The translations under genes and the position numbers were made by a program. 36,228 bases of DNA from NCBI GenBank assembly GCA_946545475.1, contig CAMNNO010000009.1, positions 1 to 36,228 on the forward strand, read 5' to 3'. The notes beneath the pieces are model-generated. The model saw only the letters and a program-made list of their open reading frames with translations. It was not told the DNA's origin and made no database searches. Below are positions 24,842 through 34,936 of the stretch, piece by piece. The first letter of the stretch is position 1; every line of letters starts with the position of its first letter. This DNA comes from an uncultured Blautia sp. (GTDB lineage Bacteria > Bacillota > Clostridia > Lachnospirales > Lachnospiraceae).

Positions 24842-26665
24842 TCATTCTACCGTGACGGATTTTGCGAGGTTTTTGGGCTTATCGATATCGCATCCGTTTT
24901 CTTTGGCAACATAGTACGCCAGCAGCTGGAGAGGCACGATTTCGACCGCTGTGGAAAACAGGGCGTCTACATTTGGGATGAAGAGCAGGTCGTCCGCAAC
25001 CGGCAGGATCTTCTGGTTGTCCCGGAAGGTCAGCGCCAGCACCTCGGCGCCCCGGGACTTGACCTCCACGATATTGGACAGGGTTTTCTCCATAATGGAC
25101 GGATTGCAGCACAGCGCAATGACCGGCTGATGGTCATCTATCAGCGCGATCGTTCCGTGCTTGAGCTCTCCGGCCGCATAGGCTTCCGCGTGGAGATAGG
25201 ATATTTCCTTCATTTTCAGCGCTCCCTCCAGGGCCGATGCATAGTCCGTATTGCGGCCGATGAAGAAGAGCGCCTTGCTCTTGTGATATTTCTTCGCCAG
25301 CTCGGGTATTGAAGGGTTCATGTCAATGGCCTGCTGAATGAGGCGGGGCAGGGCCAGAAGCGTATCGAGGCGCTCCTCCTTGTCATTTCCAAGCTGGCAA
25401 AGATGGTCGGCAAAGCAGATGGCCAGCATATACAGAACGGCCACCTGCGTGGTGTAGCCCTTGGTCGTTGCTACGGCAATCTCGGGCCCTGCCCAGGTGT
25501 AAACGGTGTAGTCCGCGCTCTTGGCGACGGAGCTGCCGACCACGTTGACAATGGCAAGAGTTTTTGCCCCCCTGGACTTACACTCCTTGAGCGCCGCGAT
25601 CGTGTCTGCCGTTTCGCCCGACTGCGAGATGACAATAAGCAGGGTATGCTCATCGGTCAACGGATTGGCATAGCGCAGCTCACTTGCCAGGGCGACCTCA
25701 ACCGGGATATGGCAGAGCTGCTCTAAGGCGTATTTCCCGGCGCAGCCCGCGTAATAGGCGGAGCCGCAGGCGGTGATGATGATCTTCCGGATGCCGGGAA
25801 GCTCCGGGAGGAGGGCGCCAAGCTCTTCAAATTCCACCGTCCCGTTTTTGATCCTCGGGGCAATGGTGGCCCTTACGGCGCCTGGCTGCTCCATGATCTC
25901 CTTGAGCATGAAATGCGGATAGCCGCCCTTTTCGGCGGCCTGGACATCCCAAAGGATCCGGGTGGTCTTCTTATGGATCTCCGCTCCGGTACAGTCAAAA
26001 ATCCGGATGGAGCGCTGGGAGAGCTCCGCAAATTCCCCGTCTTCCAGATAGATGACATTGCGCGTATGGGCGACAAGCGCGGTCACGTCGGAGGCGAAGT
26101 AATTGTCATCGATCCCAATGCCGAGGATCAGGGGGCTGGCTTCCCTGACCGCGTAGATCTTTCCGGGCTCTTCGGAGCAGATCACGCCCAGCGCGTAGGA
26201 GCCCCGGAGCCGGTTGGCTGTCTTTAGCAGGGCCTCCCGCACATTTCCCCTGTAATAGCGCTCAAGCAGATGGACAATGACCTCTGTGTCGGTTTCGCTC
26301 TGGAACTGGTAGCCCTCCCGGATAAGCTCGTCGCGGAGGGCCAGATAGTTTTCTATGATCCCGTTATGGACGATGGCGAAGCGGCCGTCATTGGAGAGAT
26401 GGGGATGGGCGTTTTCCTCTGTGGGCGCGCCGTGGGTGGCCCACCTGGTATGCCCGATCCCCGTTGTCCCGGGCACAGATGAGCCGTTATCCGTTTTTTC
26501 GCACAGATTGGCGATGCGCCCCCTTACCTTGTTCACTGAGATCGTTTTTTGGTCCATGACGGCAATGCCGGCTGAGTCATAGCCCCGGTATTCCAGCTTT
26601 TTCAGGCCGTCCAGAAGGATTGGAGCCGCATCCTGCGTTCCGGTAAAACCAACGATTCCGCACAT
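24842..26665 (-). CDS. glmS: Glutamine--fructose-6-phosphate aminotransferase (isomerizing)
   Basis: 607 aa; MCGIVGFTGTQDAAPILLDGLKKLEYRGYDSAG, two SIS domains, C-terminus DKPKNLAKSVTVE. Confidence 0.98.
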   Translation of the reverse strand: MCGIVGFTGTQDAAPILLDGLKKLEYRGYDSAGIAVMDQKTISVNKVRGRIANLCEKTDNGSSVPGTTGIGHTRWATHGAPTEENAHPHLSNDGRFAIVHNGIIENYLALRDELIREGYQFQSETDTEVIVHLLERYYRGNVREALLKTANRLRGSYALGVICSEEPGKIYAVREASPLILGIGIDDNYFASDVTALVAHTRNVIYLEDGEFAELSQRSIRIFDCTGAEIHKKTTRILWDVQAAEKGGYPHFMLKEIMEQPGAVRATIAPRIKNGTVEFEELGALLPELPGIRKIIITACGSAYYAGCAGKYALEQLCHIPVEVALASELRYANPLTDEHTLLIVISQSGETADTIAALKECKSRGAKTLAIVNVVGSSVAKSADYTVYTWAGPEIAVATTKGYTTQVAVLYMLAICFADHLCQLGNDKEERLDTLLALPRLIQQAIDMNPSIPELAKKYHKSKALFFIGRNTDYASALEGALKMKEISYLHAEAYAAGELKHGTIALIDDHQPVIALCCNPSIMEKTLSNIVEVKSRGAEVLALTFRDNQKILPVADDLLFIPNVDALFSTAVEIVPLQLLAYYVAKENGCDIDKPKNLAKSVTVE

Positions 26666-26680
26666 AAAAAACCTCCCATT

Positions 26681-27424
26681 TCATGATTTACAGATCCTGT
26701 GCAGCATCTTCGCATGTGCTGCTGTCTCGAAAGCGTCTTCCAGCGGCAAAAGCTCTTCCTCGCCGTATTTATGATGGATGGCCGTGCTTAATATCCGGTC
26801 GCAGAGGACCGGGTTTTTTGGCAGCACGGGGCCGTGGCTGTAGGTGCCGAAGACGTTTTTATAGCGGACGCCTTCCGTCCCATCCTTCCCGTTATTTCCG
26901 AAGCCTTTAAGGACATGGCCCAGGGGCTTTACGCCCTTTCCGAGGTAAGTGCGGCCGCTATGGTTTTCAAAGCCGACGACGGTTTCCGTCCCGGAGGGCT
27001 CTTCCAGGCGGTAGGCGTAATTTCCTATGAGGCGCTTATCGCCGCCTGTGGTGTACAGGTCGATGGCGCCGAGGAAGCCGCATCGCCGGCCTTCCTTTGT
27101 CTCGTAGTGTGTTCCCAGGATCTGGTAGCCGCCGCAGATGCAAAGGAAGGTTTTCCCGTCCTCTATGGCAGTCCGGATTGACTGGCCGTTTTGGCTGCCA
27201 AGGTCACGCAGCAGAACCTCCTGCTCGAAGTCCTGGCCGCCTCCCATAAAGAAGATGTCGTAGCCTGAAAGGCTCTTGGTTTCCCCGATCTTGAGGCTGT
27301 CTACTTCGCATCTGATGCCCCGCCACAAAAGGCGCTTTTGCATGCACAGGACATTTCCCCTGTCCCCGTACAGATTTAAGGCGTCCGGGTACAGGTGGCA
27401 GATTCGGATAGTCATATGTTTCAT
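26681..27424 (-). CDS. gatD: Lipid II isoglutaminyl synthase, glutamine amidotransferase subunit GatD
   Basis: 247 aa CobB/CobQ-like GATase; LYPDALNLYGDRGNVLCMQKR, FLCICGGYQILG; 4-bp overlap with murT. Confidence 0.92.
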   Translation of the reverse strand: MKHMTIRICHLYPDALNLYGDRGNVLCMQKRLLWRGIRCEVDSLKIGETKSLSGYDIFFMGGGQDFEQEVLLRDLGSQNGQSIRTAIEDGKTFLCICGGYQILGTHYETKEGRRCGFLGAIDLYTTGGDKRLIGNYAYRLEEPSGTETVVGFENHSGRTYLGKGVKPLGHVLKGFGNNGKDGTEGVRYKNVFGTYSHGPVLPKNPVLCDRILSTAIHHKYGEEELLPLEDAFETAAHAKMLHRICKS

Positions 27425-28803
27425 CCTTTCCAGAAAGCCTCCCCTCCCGTCTTTTTGGCCAATACCTGCCGGATCTCCAGCATGGCCGTATAGTTTGGCA
27501 GGATGAAGACCCGTTCTTCTTTATTGGCCATGTCTTCAAGCAGGCGGCCATAGTCCCGCTCAAGGTGTATCTCGTCCTCCCGGGCGCCGGCGTATTTCAG
27601 CCGAAGCTGCATATCCTCGGCCCGGGTGCCCGCTGCCCACAGGGAGCGCCTTTTGGAGTCGCAAACGATCTTTTCGGTATCCGCGTCCCATATCCAGGAA
27701 ATGTCCGTCCCGTCCGCAATTTTATCATTCAGGCAAAAGGCGACGCCGTAAGCCCGGTCCGTTCCTGCGATGTAGGCCATGGCCTGGCTGCAGCCGGCCG
27801 GATTTTTGACAAGGATCACCTGTATCTCGCATTTTCCGACCGTAAAGCTTTCCATCCGGCCGAAGGCGGCCTCCGCCGAGGCGACGGCATCCAGAAAAGG
27901 CTTCTCCGGCATGCCAAGCGCCTTTCCCACGCATACCGCTGCCAGTGCGTTGTACAGGTTGTAGATGGCCGGAAGGCCGACCCTGGCCTTGTGCTCCTGC
28001 TCGCCCAGGCGCATGGTGACATGGAAAGTCCTGCTGCCCTGACTTTCAGGCAGCTCTATGACAGCCACGTCCGGGCGTGGCCGCCTGCGGCCGCATGAGG
28101 GGCAGCGCCAGGCTCCCAGGTGTGCGTAGGTATAGGCGTCATAGACAAGCTCTCCGCCGCAGGACATGCAGTACCTCGCGTCTGAAAGCTCCCTTTCCCC
28201 CTGCTCTCCTGCCGGGACATCGAGCCCGTAATACAGCACAGGGTTCGAAAGCCCCTCCGCCGCCGTCGCTGTCAGGGGGCAGTCCGCGTTAAGGCACAGA
28301 AGGCTTTCCGGCGACAGCCTTATCCCCTCCCGTATCTCTTCCCGCGTGTGCATGACCTCCCCATACCTGTCCAGCTGGTCCCGGAACAGGTTCGTGACTA
28401 TGATGACATCCGGCTTTATCCTCGCCGTGACAAGGTGCAGGGCTCCCTCGTCGCACTCAACAACCGCCCAGTCCGCGCGCGGTTTCCCCATCCGGGAAAG
28501 ATTGCACGCCATCTCCGCCGTGATTCCCGGAAGGAGATTGGCCCCGGAGCGGTTTAAAAGACAAGCCTCCCCGGCAAGGGAAAGCCCCTTTTCGATCATC
28601 CGGCTGGTCGTCGTCTTGCCGTTTGTGCCGGTCACAAGGACAATATGCATGCCGCGGGCCGATGCTGTAAGCACATCTCTGTCAATAGCCATAGCTATCC
28701 GCCCCGGCACCGTCGTCCCGCCACGCCCTGTCAGGTGAAGGACCCTGCGGGCTATTTTGCAGGCACCTGCTGCCAATATCGTTTTTAATACCACTCGTCT
28801 CAC
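27421..28803 (-). CDS. murT: Lipid II isoglutaminyl synthase, Mur-ligase-like subunit MurT
   Basis: 460 aa; VTGTNGKTTTSRMI, VVECDEGALHLV, zinc-ribbon-like CMSCGGEL...CPSCG, C-terminal DUF1727-like region. Confidence 0.94.
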   Translation of the reverse strand: MRRVVLKTILAAGACKIARRVLHLTGRGGTTVPGRIAMAIDRDVLTASARGMHIVLVTGTNGKTTTSRMIEKGLSLAGEACLLNRSGANLLPGITAEMACNLSRMGKPRADWAVVECDEGALHLVTARIKPDVIIVTNLFRDQLDRYGEVMHTREEIREGIRLSPESLLCLNADCPLTATAAEGLSNPVLYYGLDVPAGEQGERELSDARYCMSCGGELVYDAYTYAHLGAWRCPSCGRRRPRPDVAVIELPESQGSRTFHVTMRLGEQEHKARVGLPAIYNLYNALAAVCVGKALGMPEKPFLDAVASAEAAFGRMESFTVGKCEIQVILVKNPAGCSQAMAYIAGTDRAYGVAFCLNDKIADGTDISWIWDADTEKIVCDSKRRSLWAAGTRAEDMQLRLKYAGAREDEIHLERDYGRLLEDMANKEERVFILPNYTAMLEIRQVLAKKTGGEAFWKG

Positions 28804-29396
28804 TCCTCAAGCTCATCCAGTATCCTCTCCGCCGCCTTCCCCCTGGACACCCCATGGTCCATGGCCTGCCTGCCGATGAAGCGGTGGGCTTCATCCTCCG
28901 TCATCTTCTTTTTTTCGATGAGAAGGAACTTTGCCCTGTTTACGAGCCGCAGCTCATTCATCTTTTCTTCTGCCGCCAGAAGCTGCGCTTCCAGCTTATG
29001 CACCCTTTTCCGGGAAGCTATGAGGAAGCGTATGGCCCGCTCCAGCCTTCCCGCGGGAATGGGCTTTGGGATGGCCAGGATGCCATAATCCGTCACGCCA
29101 TCCAGCGCGGAATCGTAGACCTCTCCCGGCACAACCATAAGCACGGAGGCACTCCCCCGGATGGATGCGTCCATGGCAAACTCATGCCCAAATTCATCCG
29201 GCAGCGGGCAGTTTATGACAATGATATCGTACTCCCTTTCAAGGACACAGCGCCTGGCCGCGGCAGCATTTTTCCGGAAATCAAATGAACTCAGCCTCTT
29301 CTTCTGCAGCGCATTTCGGACAGCCATATCAAACCTTTCCGAGCCCGACACGGCCAATACGGCGATGGGCCGCTCTTCCTTTGCCATAGGTGCCAT
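28800..29396 (-). CDS. ANTAR-domain response regulator (putative RNA-binding antiterminator)
   Basis: 198 aa; receiver-like domain, coiled coil, C-terminal ANTAR NRAKFLLIEKKKMTEDEAHRFIGRQAMDHGVSRGKAAERIL. Confidence 0.88.
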   Translation of the reverse strand: MAPMAKEERPIAVLAVSGSERFDMAVRNALQKKRLSSFDFRKNAAAARRCVLEREYDIIVINCPLPDEFGHEFAMDASIRGSASVLMVVPGEVYDSALDGVTDYGILAIPKPIPAGRLERAIRFLIASRKRVHKLEAQLLAAEEKMNELRLVNRAKFLLIEKKKMTEDEAHRFIGRQAMDHGVSRGKAAERILDELEE

Positions 29397-29409
29397 AAGC
29401 TACCTCCCG

Positions 29410-30585
29410 TCAGCTTTTTATGTACTTCCTTATCAGTCCTTCCGGGATGATGCGCCGGACAAATTCACTCTCCATGGCCAGCTTCCCGGCCTCCCGGCGG
29501 GAGCCTGGCAGCGGCAGGCTTTCCCCGGGCGCCTCCCCGGGCAGCGGCATCTTCTGGCGGATGCCTTCCAGTCCCGCATGGATGAGAAGCGCGTACACCA
29601 GGTACGGATTGCTGGAGGCGTCCGGCGAGCGAAGCTCTGCCCTTGTCCGTCCCTGGTATGTCTCCATATACATAAGCTCGGACCCTCCCTGGGAGGACCA
29701 GTTGGCCCGGTCCGGCGCATTCCCGTTTCCGAGCCGGGCGTATGAGGCGTCAGTCGGGTTCAGGAACAGGGTAATGTCCCGCACCCGGTTCAGGATGCCG
29801 GCGGCCGCGTATCGGACGACATCGTTTCCGTCCCTGTCGGTAGCATACATGTTGATGTGGTAGCCGTTTCCCGGCTCCCCGGGCAGCGGCATGGGGGAAA
29901 AGTCGGCCGCCAGGCCATAGCGGTCCGCCAGGGTGCAGACTACCATCTTAAAGGTCGTCATCTGGTCGGCGGCCTTTAAGGGCTTTCCGTAGTGGAAATC
30001 AATCTCGTTCTGCCCCGGTCCCCGCTCGTGGTGCGACCGCTCTGGCCTGAGGCCCATCTGCTCGATGGTCAGGCAGATCTCCCTGCGGATGTTCTCACAC
30101 CTGTCCGCCGGCGCGATATCCATGTAGCCGGCCTGGTCGTAGGGGATCTTTGTGGGGTTGCCCTCCTCGTCCTTTTTAAAGACATAGAACTCCATCTCCG
30201 TGCCGAAGCGAAATTCCACGCCCGCGTCCCTGGCGCGCTGCACGGCCTGCTTCAGAATGACGCGCGTGTCGGAGGCGTATTCCTCGCCCTCAGGCGTCAC
30301 CAGGTCGCAGAACATGCGCAGCACCCGGCCGCTGTCCGGCCTCCAGGGGAGGACCGTTAAGGTGGAGGAATCCGGCTTCAGGTACAGAAGCGCATGCGGG
30401 CAGTCCTCAAAGCCGGCAATGGAGCGGGCGTTTATGGATATCCCGTTCCCAAAGGCCTTTTTGATCTCCCCGGGCATGACGGATATGTTTTTCTGTATGC
30501 CATAGGCATCGCGGAAGGCCAGGCGTATAAATTTTGCGTCCTCATCCTCGATGTATTTCATAACTTCATCTACGGTATATTCCAT
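29410..30585 (-). CDS. glnA: Glutamine synthetase family protein (short, divergent)
   Basis: 391 aa; FRFGTEMEFYVFKKDEEG, RSHHERGPGQNEIDF, AELRSPDASSNPYLVYALLIHAGLEGI are GS hallmarks; shorter than typical GSI. Confidence 0.88.
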   Translation of the reverse strand: MEYTVDEVMKYIEDEDAKFIRLAFRDAYGIQKNISVMPGEIKKAFGNGISINARSIAGFEDCPHALLYLKPDSSTLTVLPWRPDSGRVLRMFCDLVTPEGEEYASDTRVILKQAVQRARDAGVEFRFGTEMEFYVFKKDEEGNPTKIPYDQAGYMDIAPADRCENIRREICLTIEQMGLRPERSHHERGPGQNEIDFHYGKPLKAADQMTTFKMVVCTLADRYGLAADFSPMPLPGEPGNGYHINMYATDRDGNDVVRYAAAGILNRVRDITLFLNPTDASYARLGNGNAPDRANWSSQGGSELMYMETYQGRTRAELRSPDASSNPYLVYALLIHAGLEGIRQKMPLPGEAPGESLPLPGSRREAGKLAMESEFVRRIIPEGLIRKYIKS

Positions 30586-30595
30586 GTTTTTCTCC

Positions 30596-33500
30596 TCAGA
30601 TGGCGGCTATCCCGGGGGTTATGTCCTCCAGGACATCCAGCAGCATTTTTACGGTATCGAGCGACGTGAACATCGTCACGCCATTCATGATAGCACACTG
30701 GCGGATGGCCGCGCCATCCTCATAATGGATCCCTGAAAGAATGGCCCGCGTGTTGATGATGTAGCTGACATACCCCGCGCGGATGGCCCGGAGGATCTCG
30801 TCGCTCCCCTCGCTGATCTTCCCGCGGATACGCGTGCGGATGCCGTGCTCCTTTAAAAACGCGCCCGTGCCGGCCGTCGCCTCAATGTTGAAGCCCAGGG
30901 CGTAGAAGCGCCGCACCAGCGGCAGGGCCTCCTCCTTATCCTCGTCCGCAAGCGTGACGATGACCGTCCCGTACTCCTTCACCCGGACGCCGGAGGCCTT
31001 TAAGGCCTTGTAAAAGGCCCTTTTTAAGCTTTTGTCGTACCCGATGGCCTCGCCCGTCGATTTCATTTCCGGCGAGAGGTAAGCGTCCATGCCGCCAAGC
31101 TTTTCAAACGAGAAGGCCGGGGCCTTGACATACCACATTTCCTTCCGGGGAAGCGGCTTTTTGGCAAAGCCCTGCAAGGCCAGGCTCTCGCCCAGCATCA
31201 CGCGCGTGGCTATGTCGACAAGGGCCACTCCCGCGGACTTTGACAGGAAGGGCACGCTCCGGGACGCCCTTGGGTTAACCTCGATGACAGACACATTTTC
31301 CGACCTGTCCACGATAAACTGGATATTGTAAAGGCCGACAATGCCGATCCCAAGCCCAAGGCGGCGCGTAGCATCCGCAATGGCCGCCTTCACTCTGTCT
31401 GAAAGGGAAAAAGGCGGGTACACGCTGTAGCTGTCCCCGGAATGCACGCCTGTCCGCTCCACCAGCTCCATAATGCCCGGCAGGAAGACATCTTCTCCGT
31501 CGCAGATAGCATCGACCTCCACCTCCTTGCCCACGATGTATTTGTCGATGAGCACCGGGCGGCTCTCGTCCACCTCCACCGCGCTCCTCAGGTACCTTCC
31601 CAGCATCTCCTCGTTGGCGACGATCTCCATGGCCCGGCCGCCCAGCACAAAGGAGGGCCGCACAAGCACCGGATAGCCGATTTTCTTTGCGGCCGCCATG
31701 CCCTCCGGGATGCTCTTCACCGCGATGCCCTCCGGGTGCGGGATGCCTATCTTCCTTATGGCCTCCTCGAAGGCGTCCCGGTCTTCCGCCCGGAACATGG
31801 CCTCCGGGCCGGTGCCAATGATGCGCACGCCCCGCCTGGCAAGGGGCCCGGCCAGGTTCACCGCCGTCTGCCCGCCAAGGGAGGTAATAACGCCCTCCGG
31901 CTTTTCCAGGTCGATGACATTCATGATGTCCTCCACCGTCAGGGGCTCAAAGTACAGCTTGTCGGCGGTGGTATAGTCCGTGGAGACAGTCTCGGGGTTA
32001 TTGTTGATGACAATGGCCTCGTACCCCATGTCATGGATCGTTTTCACCGCATGCACCGTCGAATAGTCGAACTCCACGCCCTGGCCGATGCGGATGGGGC
32101 CGGAGCCGAGCACGAGGATTTTTTTATGTTCAGAAACAACGGACTCGTTTTCCTCCTCGTAGGTGGAATAGAAGTAGGGCACGTAGCTTTTAAATTCGCT
32201 GGCGCAGGTATCGATCATCTTGTAGACCGGATGGAGGCCGTATGAGCGCCTGATCTTCCAGATGTCCTCCTCGCCGGTGCCGGAAAGCTCGGCGATGTAG
32301 GAATCCGAAAAGCCCATGCGCTTCGCTTCATAAAGCACCTCCCGGCTGATAAGGGGATCGCCCTCCTGCCGCCGCAGGGCCTCCTGCTCCAGCCTTTTCT
32401 CGAAATCCACGATCTTTTTGATCTTGTCGAGGAAAAACATGTCGATCTTCGTCCGCGTGTAGATGGCCTGCGGGTCCGCGCCCAGCCACAGAAGCTCCGA
32501 GATGGCGTAGATGCGGTCGTCCGTCCCCTCCTCGATATAGTCAAGAAGCTTTGATGCTGCCTCCTTCCGGTTTTCGGGCGATGGCCTGTCCGAGAGGTTT
32601 TTCACGTCGAATTTTGCCAGATGGATGTGGTTTTTGCCGTCCTCAAGCGAGCGTATCGCCTTCAGGAGGCTCTCCTCCATGGTGCGCCCCACGCTCATGG
32701 CCTCGCCGGTCGCCTTCATCTGGGTGGAGAGGCGGTTGGAGGCCTGGGTGAATTTATCGAACGGGAAGCGCGGCATTTTTGTCACCACGTAATCAAGAGA
32801 CGGCTCAAAGCAGGCCGGCGTGTTGGCGAGAGGGATCTCGTCCAGGGTCATCCCGACTGCGATCTTTGCCGACACCCTTGCGATGGGGTAGCCGCTTGCC
32901 TTGGAGGCCAGGGCGGAGGAGCGCGACACGCGGGGGTTCACCTCGATCACATAGTAGCTAAAGGATTCCGGGTCCAGGGCGAACTGGACATTGCAGCCGC
33001 CCTTGACTTTAAGGGCCCGGATGATCTTAAGGGCGCTGTCCCGCAGCATGTGGTATTCCCTGTTGGTCAGCGTCTGGCTCGGCGCGACCACGATGGAGTC
33101 GCCGGTGTGGATCCCCACGGGGTCCAGGTTTTCCATGTTGCAGACCGTGATGGCGGTGTCATTCGCATCGCGGATGACCTCGTACTCGATCTCCTTATAG
33201 CCCTTGATGCTCTTTTCCACCAGGACCTGGTGCGCGGGGGAGAGGGAGAGGGCATGGGCCATCTTCTCCCGCATCTCCTCCTCGTCATAGGCAAAGCCGC
33301 CCCCGGTCCCGCCGAGGGTGAAGGCCGGCCGCAGGATGACCGGGTATCCTATGGAGACGGCGGCCGCAAGTCCCTCCTCAACGCTCTCGGCGATCGCCGA
33401 CGGCACCACCGGGAGGGAAAGCTCTTCGCACAACTCCTTAAATTTTTCCCGGTCCTCCGCCCGGCGGATGCATTCCGCCTCCGTGCCAAGGAGCTCTATT

Positions 33501-33835
33501 TCGCACTCGGACAAAACGCCCTTGTCGTAAAGCTGCAGCGAGAGGTTAAGCCCTGTCTGGCCGCCGAGCCCGGGAATGATGGCGTCCGGCCTCTCGTACC
33601 GGCAGATCCGGGCCAGGTATTCCAGCGTCAGCGGCTCCATGTAGACCTTGTCCGCGATGGCGTGGTCCGTCATGATGGTCGCCGGGTTGGAGTTAGCCAG
33701 TATGACCTCGTAACCCTCCTCTTTCAGGGCAAGGGCGCCCTGCGTCCCGGCGTAGTCGAACTCCGCCGCCTGCCCGATCACGATAGGCCCGGAGCCGATC
33801 ACAAGCACTTTTCTGATATCCGTCCGTTTCGGCAT
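30596..33835 (-). CDS. carB: Carbamoyl-phosphate synthase large subunit
   Basis: 1079 aa; MPKRTDIRKVLVIGSGPIVIGQAAEFDYAGTQ, duplicated ATP-grasp halves, MGS domain at C-terminus. Confidence 0.98.
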   Translation of the reverse strand: MPKRTDIRKVLVIGSGPIVIGQAAEFDYAGTQGALALKEEGYEVILANSNPATIMTDHAIADKVYMEPLTLEYLARICRYERPDAIIPGLGGQTGLNLSLQLYDKGVLSECEIELLGTEAECIRRAEDREKFKELCEELSLPVVPSAIAESVEEGLAAAVSIGYPVILRPAFTLGGTGGGFAYDEEEMREKMAHALSLSPAHQVLVEKSIKGYKEIEYEVIRDANDTAITVCNMENLDPVGIHTGDSIVVAPSQTLTNREYHMLRDSALKIIRALKVKGGCNVQFALDPESFSYYVIEVNPRVSRSSALASKASGYPIARVSAKIAVGMTLDEIPLANTPACFEPSLDYVVTKMPRFPFDKFTQASNRLSTQMKATGEAMSVGRTMEESLLKAIRSLEDGKNHIHLAKFDVKNLSDRPSPENRKEAASKLLDYIEEGTDDRIYAISELLWLGADPQAIYTRTKIDMFFLDKIKKIVDFEKRLEQEALRRQEGDPLISREVLYEAKRMGFSDSYIAELSGTGEEDIWKIRRSYGLHPVYKMIDTCASEFKSYVPYFYSTYEEENESVVSEHKKILVLGSGPIRIGQGVEFDYSTVHAVKTIHDMGYEAIVINNNPETVSTDYTTADKLYFEPLTVEDIMNVIDLEKPEGVITSLGGQTAVNLAGPLARRGVRIIGTGPEAMFRAEDRDAFEEAIRKIGIPHPEGIAVKSIPEGMAAAKKIGYPVLVRPSFVLGGRAMEIVANEEMLGRYLRSAVEVDESRPVLIDKYIVGKEVEVDAICDGEDVFLPGIMELVERTGVHSGDSYSVYPPFSLSDRVKAAIADATRRLGLGIGIVGLYNIQFIVDRSENVSVIEVNPRASRSVPFLSKSAGVALVDIATRVMLGESLALQGFAKKPLPRKEMWYVKAPAFSFEKLGGMDAYLSPEMKSTGEAIGYDKSLKRAFYKALKASGVRVKEYGTVIVTLADEDKEEALPLVRRFYALGFNIEATAGTGAFLKEHGIRTRIRGKISEGSDEILRAIRAGYVSYIINTRAILSGIHYEDGAAIRQCAIMNGVTMFTSLDTVKMLLDVLEDITPGIAAI

Positions 33836-33838
33836 CCT

Positions 33839-34936
33839 CTATCCTCTTTTCATCATCTCTGTAAACTGTAAAAACAGATGGACGCTCTCCTGGGGGCCCG
33901 GCGCGCTTTCTGGATGGTACTGCACCGAAAAGGCCCTCTCCTCCTCGCAGCTAAGCCCCTCCACCGTATTGTCCAGAAGGTTGATATGCGTGACGGAAAG
34001 TCCCGTCCCCGCAAGGCTCGCCTCATCCACCGCGTAGCTGTGGTTCTGGCTGGTGATCTCGATCTTCCCTGTCCGTATATCCTTTACCGGGTGGTTTCCT
34101 CCTCTGTGTCCGAATTTAAGCTTATAGGTTTTGGCCCCGAAAGCGAGGGCGAGCATCTGGTGCCCCAGGCAGATGCCGAAGAGCGGCACCCGCCCCCGCA
34201 GGCGCTTAAGGGTTTCGATGACCTCCGGCACATCCTCCGGGTCGCCCGGGCCGTTGGAGATGAGCACGCCGTCCGGCGAGAGGGAAAGGATCTCCTCCCA
34301 GGCGGCATCGTAGGGCACCACCGTGACATTGCATTTGTTCTGGTTCAGCATCCGGACGATGTTGGCCTTCATGCCGCAGTCGATGACCGCCACATGGAAC
34401 CTGGGGTTTGAGGTGCGGCTGTACCACTTTTTCGCACAGCTCCGGCGCTTCACCGCGTCATGAGGAACGGGCGTGTCCCGGATGATGGACAGTCCTGTAT
34501 CGAGAGGCGTCGATATGTCTGTCAGAAGGGCCCGCCGGGAGCCCAGCTCCCGTATGCTCCGGACGATCATCCGGGTATCGGCCCCGCAGAGCCCCGGGAT
34601 GCCCCTCTCTTCCAGGAGCTCCGGCACGGTCAGGACAGAGCGGAAGTTTGAGGGGGCCTCATTGATATCCCGGACGATAAGCGCCGATGGCGCGATGACG
34701 CGGCTCTCATAGTCCTCCTGTGTGATCCCGTAGTTGCCGATCAGCGGGTAGGACATGACGACCCCCTGATCCGTGTAGGACGGGTCCGATAGGATCTCCT
34801 GGTAGCCCGCCATCGAGGTATTGAACACGAGCTCGCACACCGTATCCGTCCGGGCGCCGAAGCCTGTGCCGATATACTCGCTCCCGTCGTCCAGGATTAG
34901 CTTTCTGTCCCGTTTCATCTTCATTCCCCCTGTCAC
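33839..34936 (-). CDS. carA: Carbamoyl-phosphate synthase small subunit
   Basis: 365 aa; [68 protein letters not shown]. Confidence 0.98.
   Translation of the reverse strand: MTGGMKMKRDRKLILDDGSEYIGTGFGARTDTVCELVFNTSMAGYQEILSDPSYTDQGVVMSYPLIGNYGITQEDYESRVIAPSALIVRDINEAPSNFRSVLTVPELLEERGIPGLCGADTRMIVRSIRELGSRRALLTDISTPLDTGLSIIRDTPVPHDAVKRRSCAKKWYSRTSNPRFHVAVIDCGMKANIVRMLNQNKCNVTVVPYDAAWEEILSLSPDGVLISNGPGDPEDVPEVIETLKRLRGRVPLFGICLGHQMLALAFGAKTYKLKFGHRGGNHPVKDIRTGKIEITSQNHSYAVDEASLAGTGLSVTHINLLDNTVEGLSCEEERAFSVQYHPESAPGPQESVHLFLQFTEMMKRG

Noticed and set aside
26666-26680. glmS ribozyme upstream of glmS
   Set aside because: Only 15 bp separate gatD and glmS, so there is no room for the ribozyme.
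31442-33871. Plus-strand ORFs of 267 and 416 aa
   Set aside because: Antisense to carB; shadow ORFs from high-GC codon usage.
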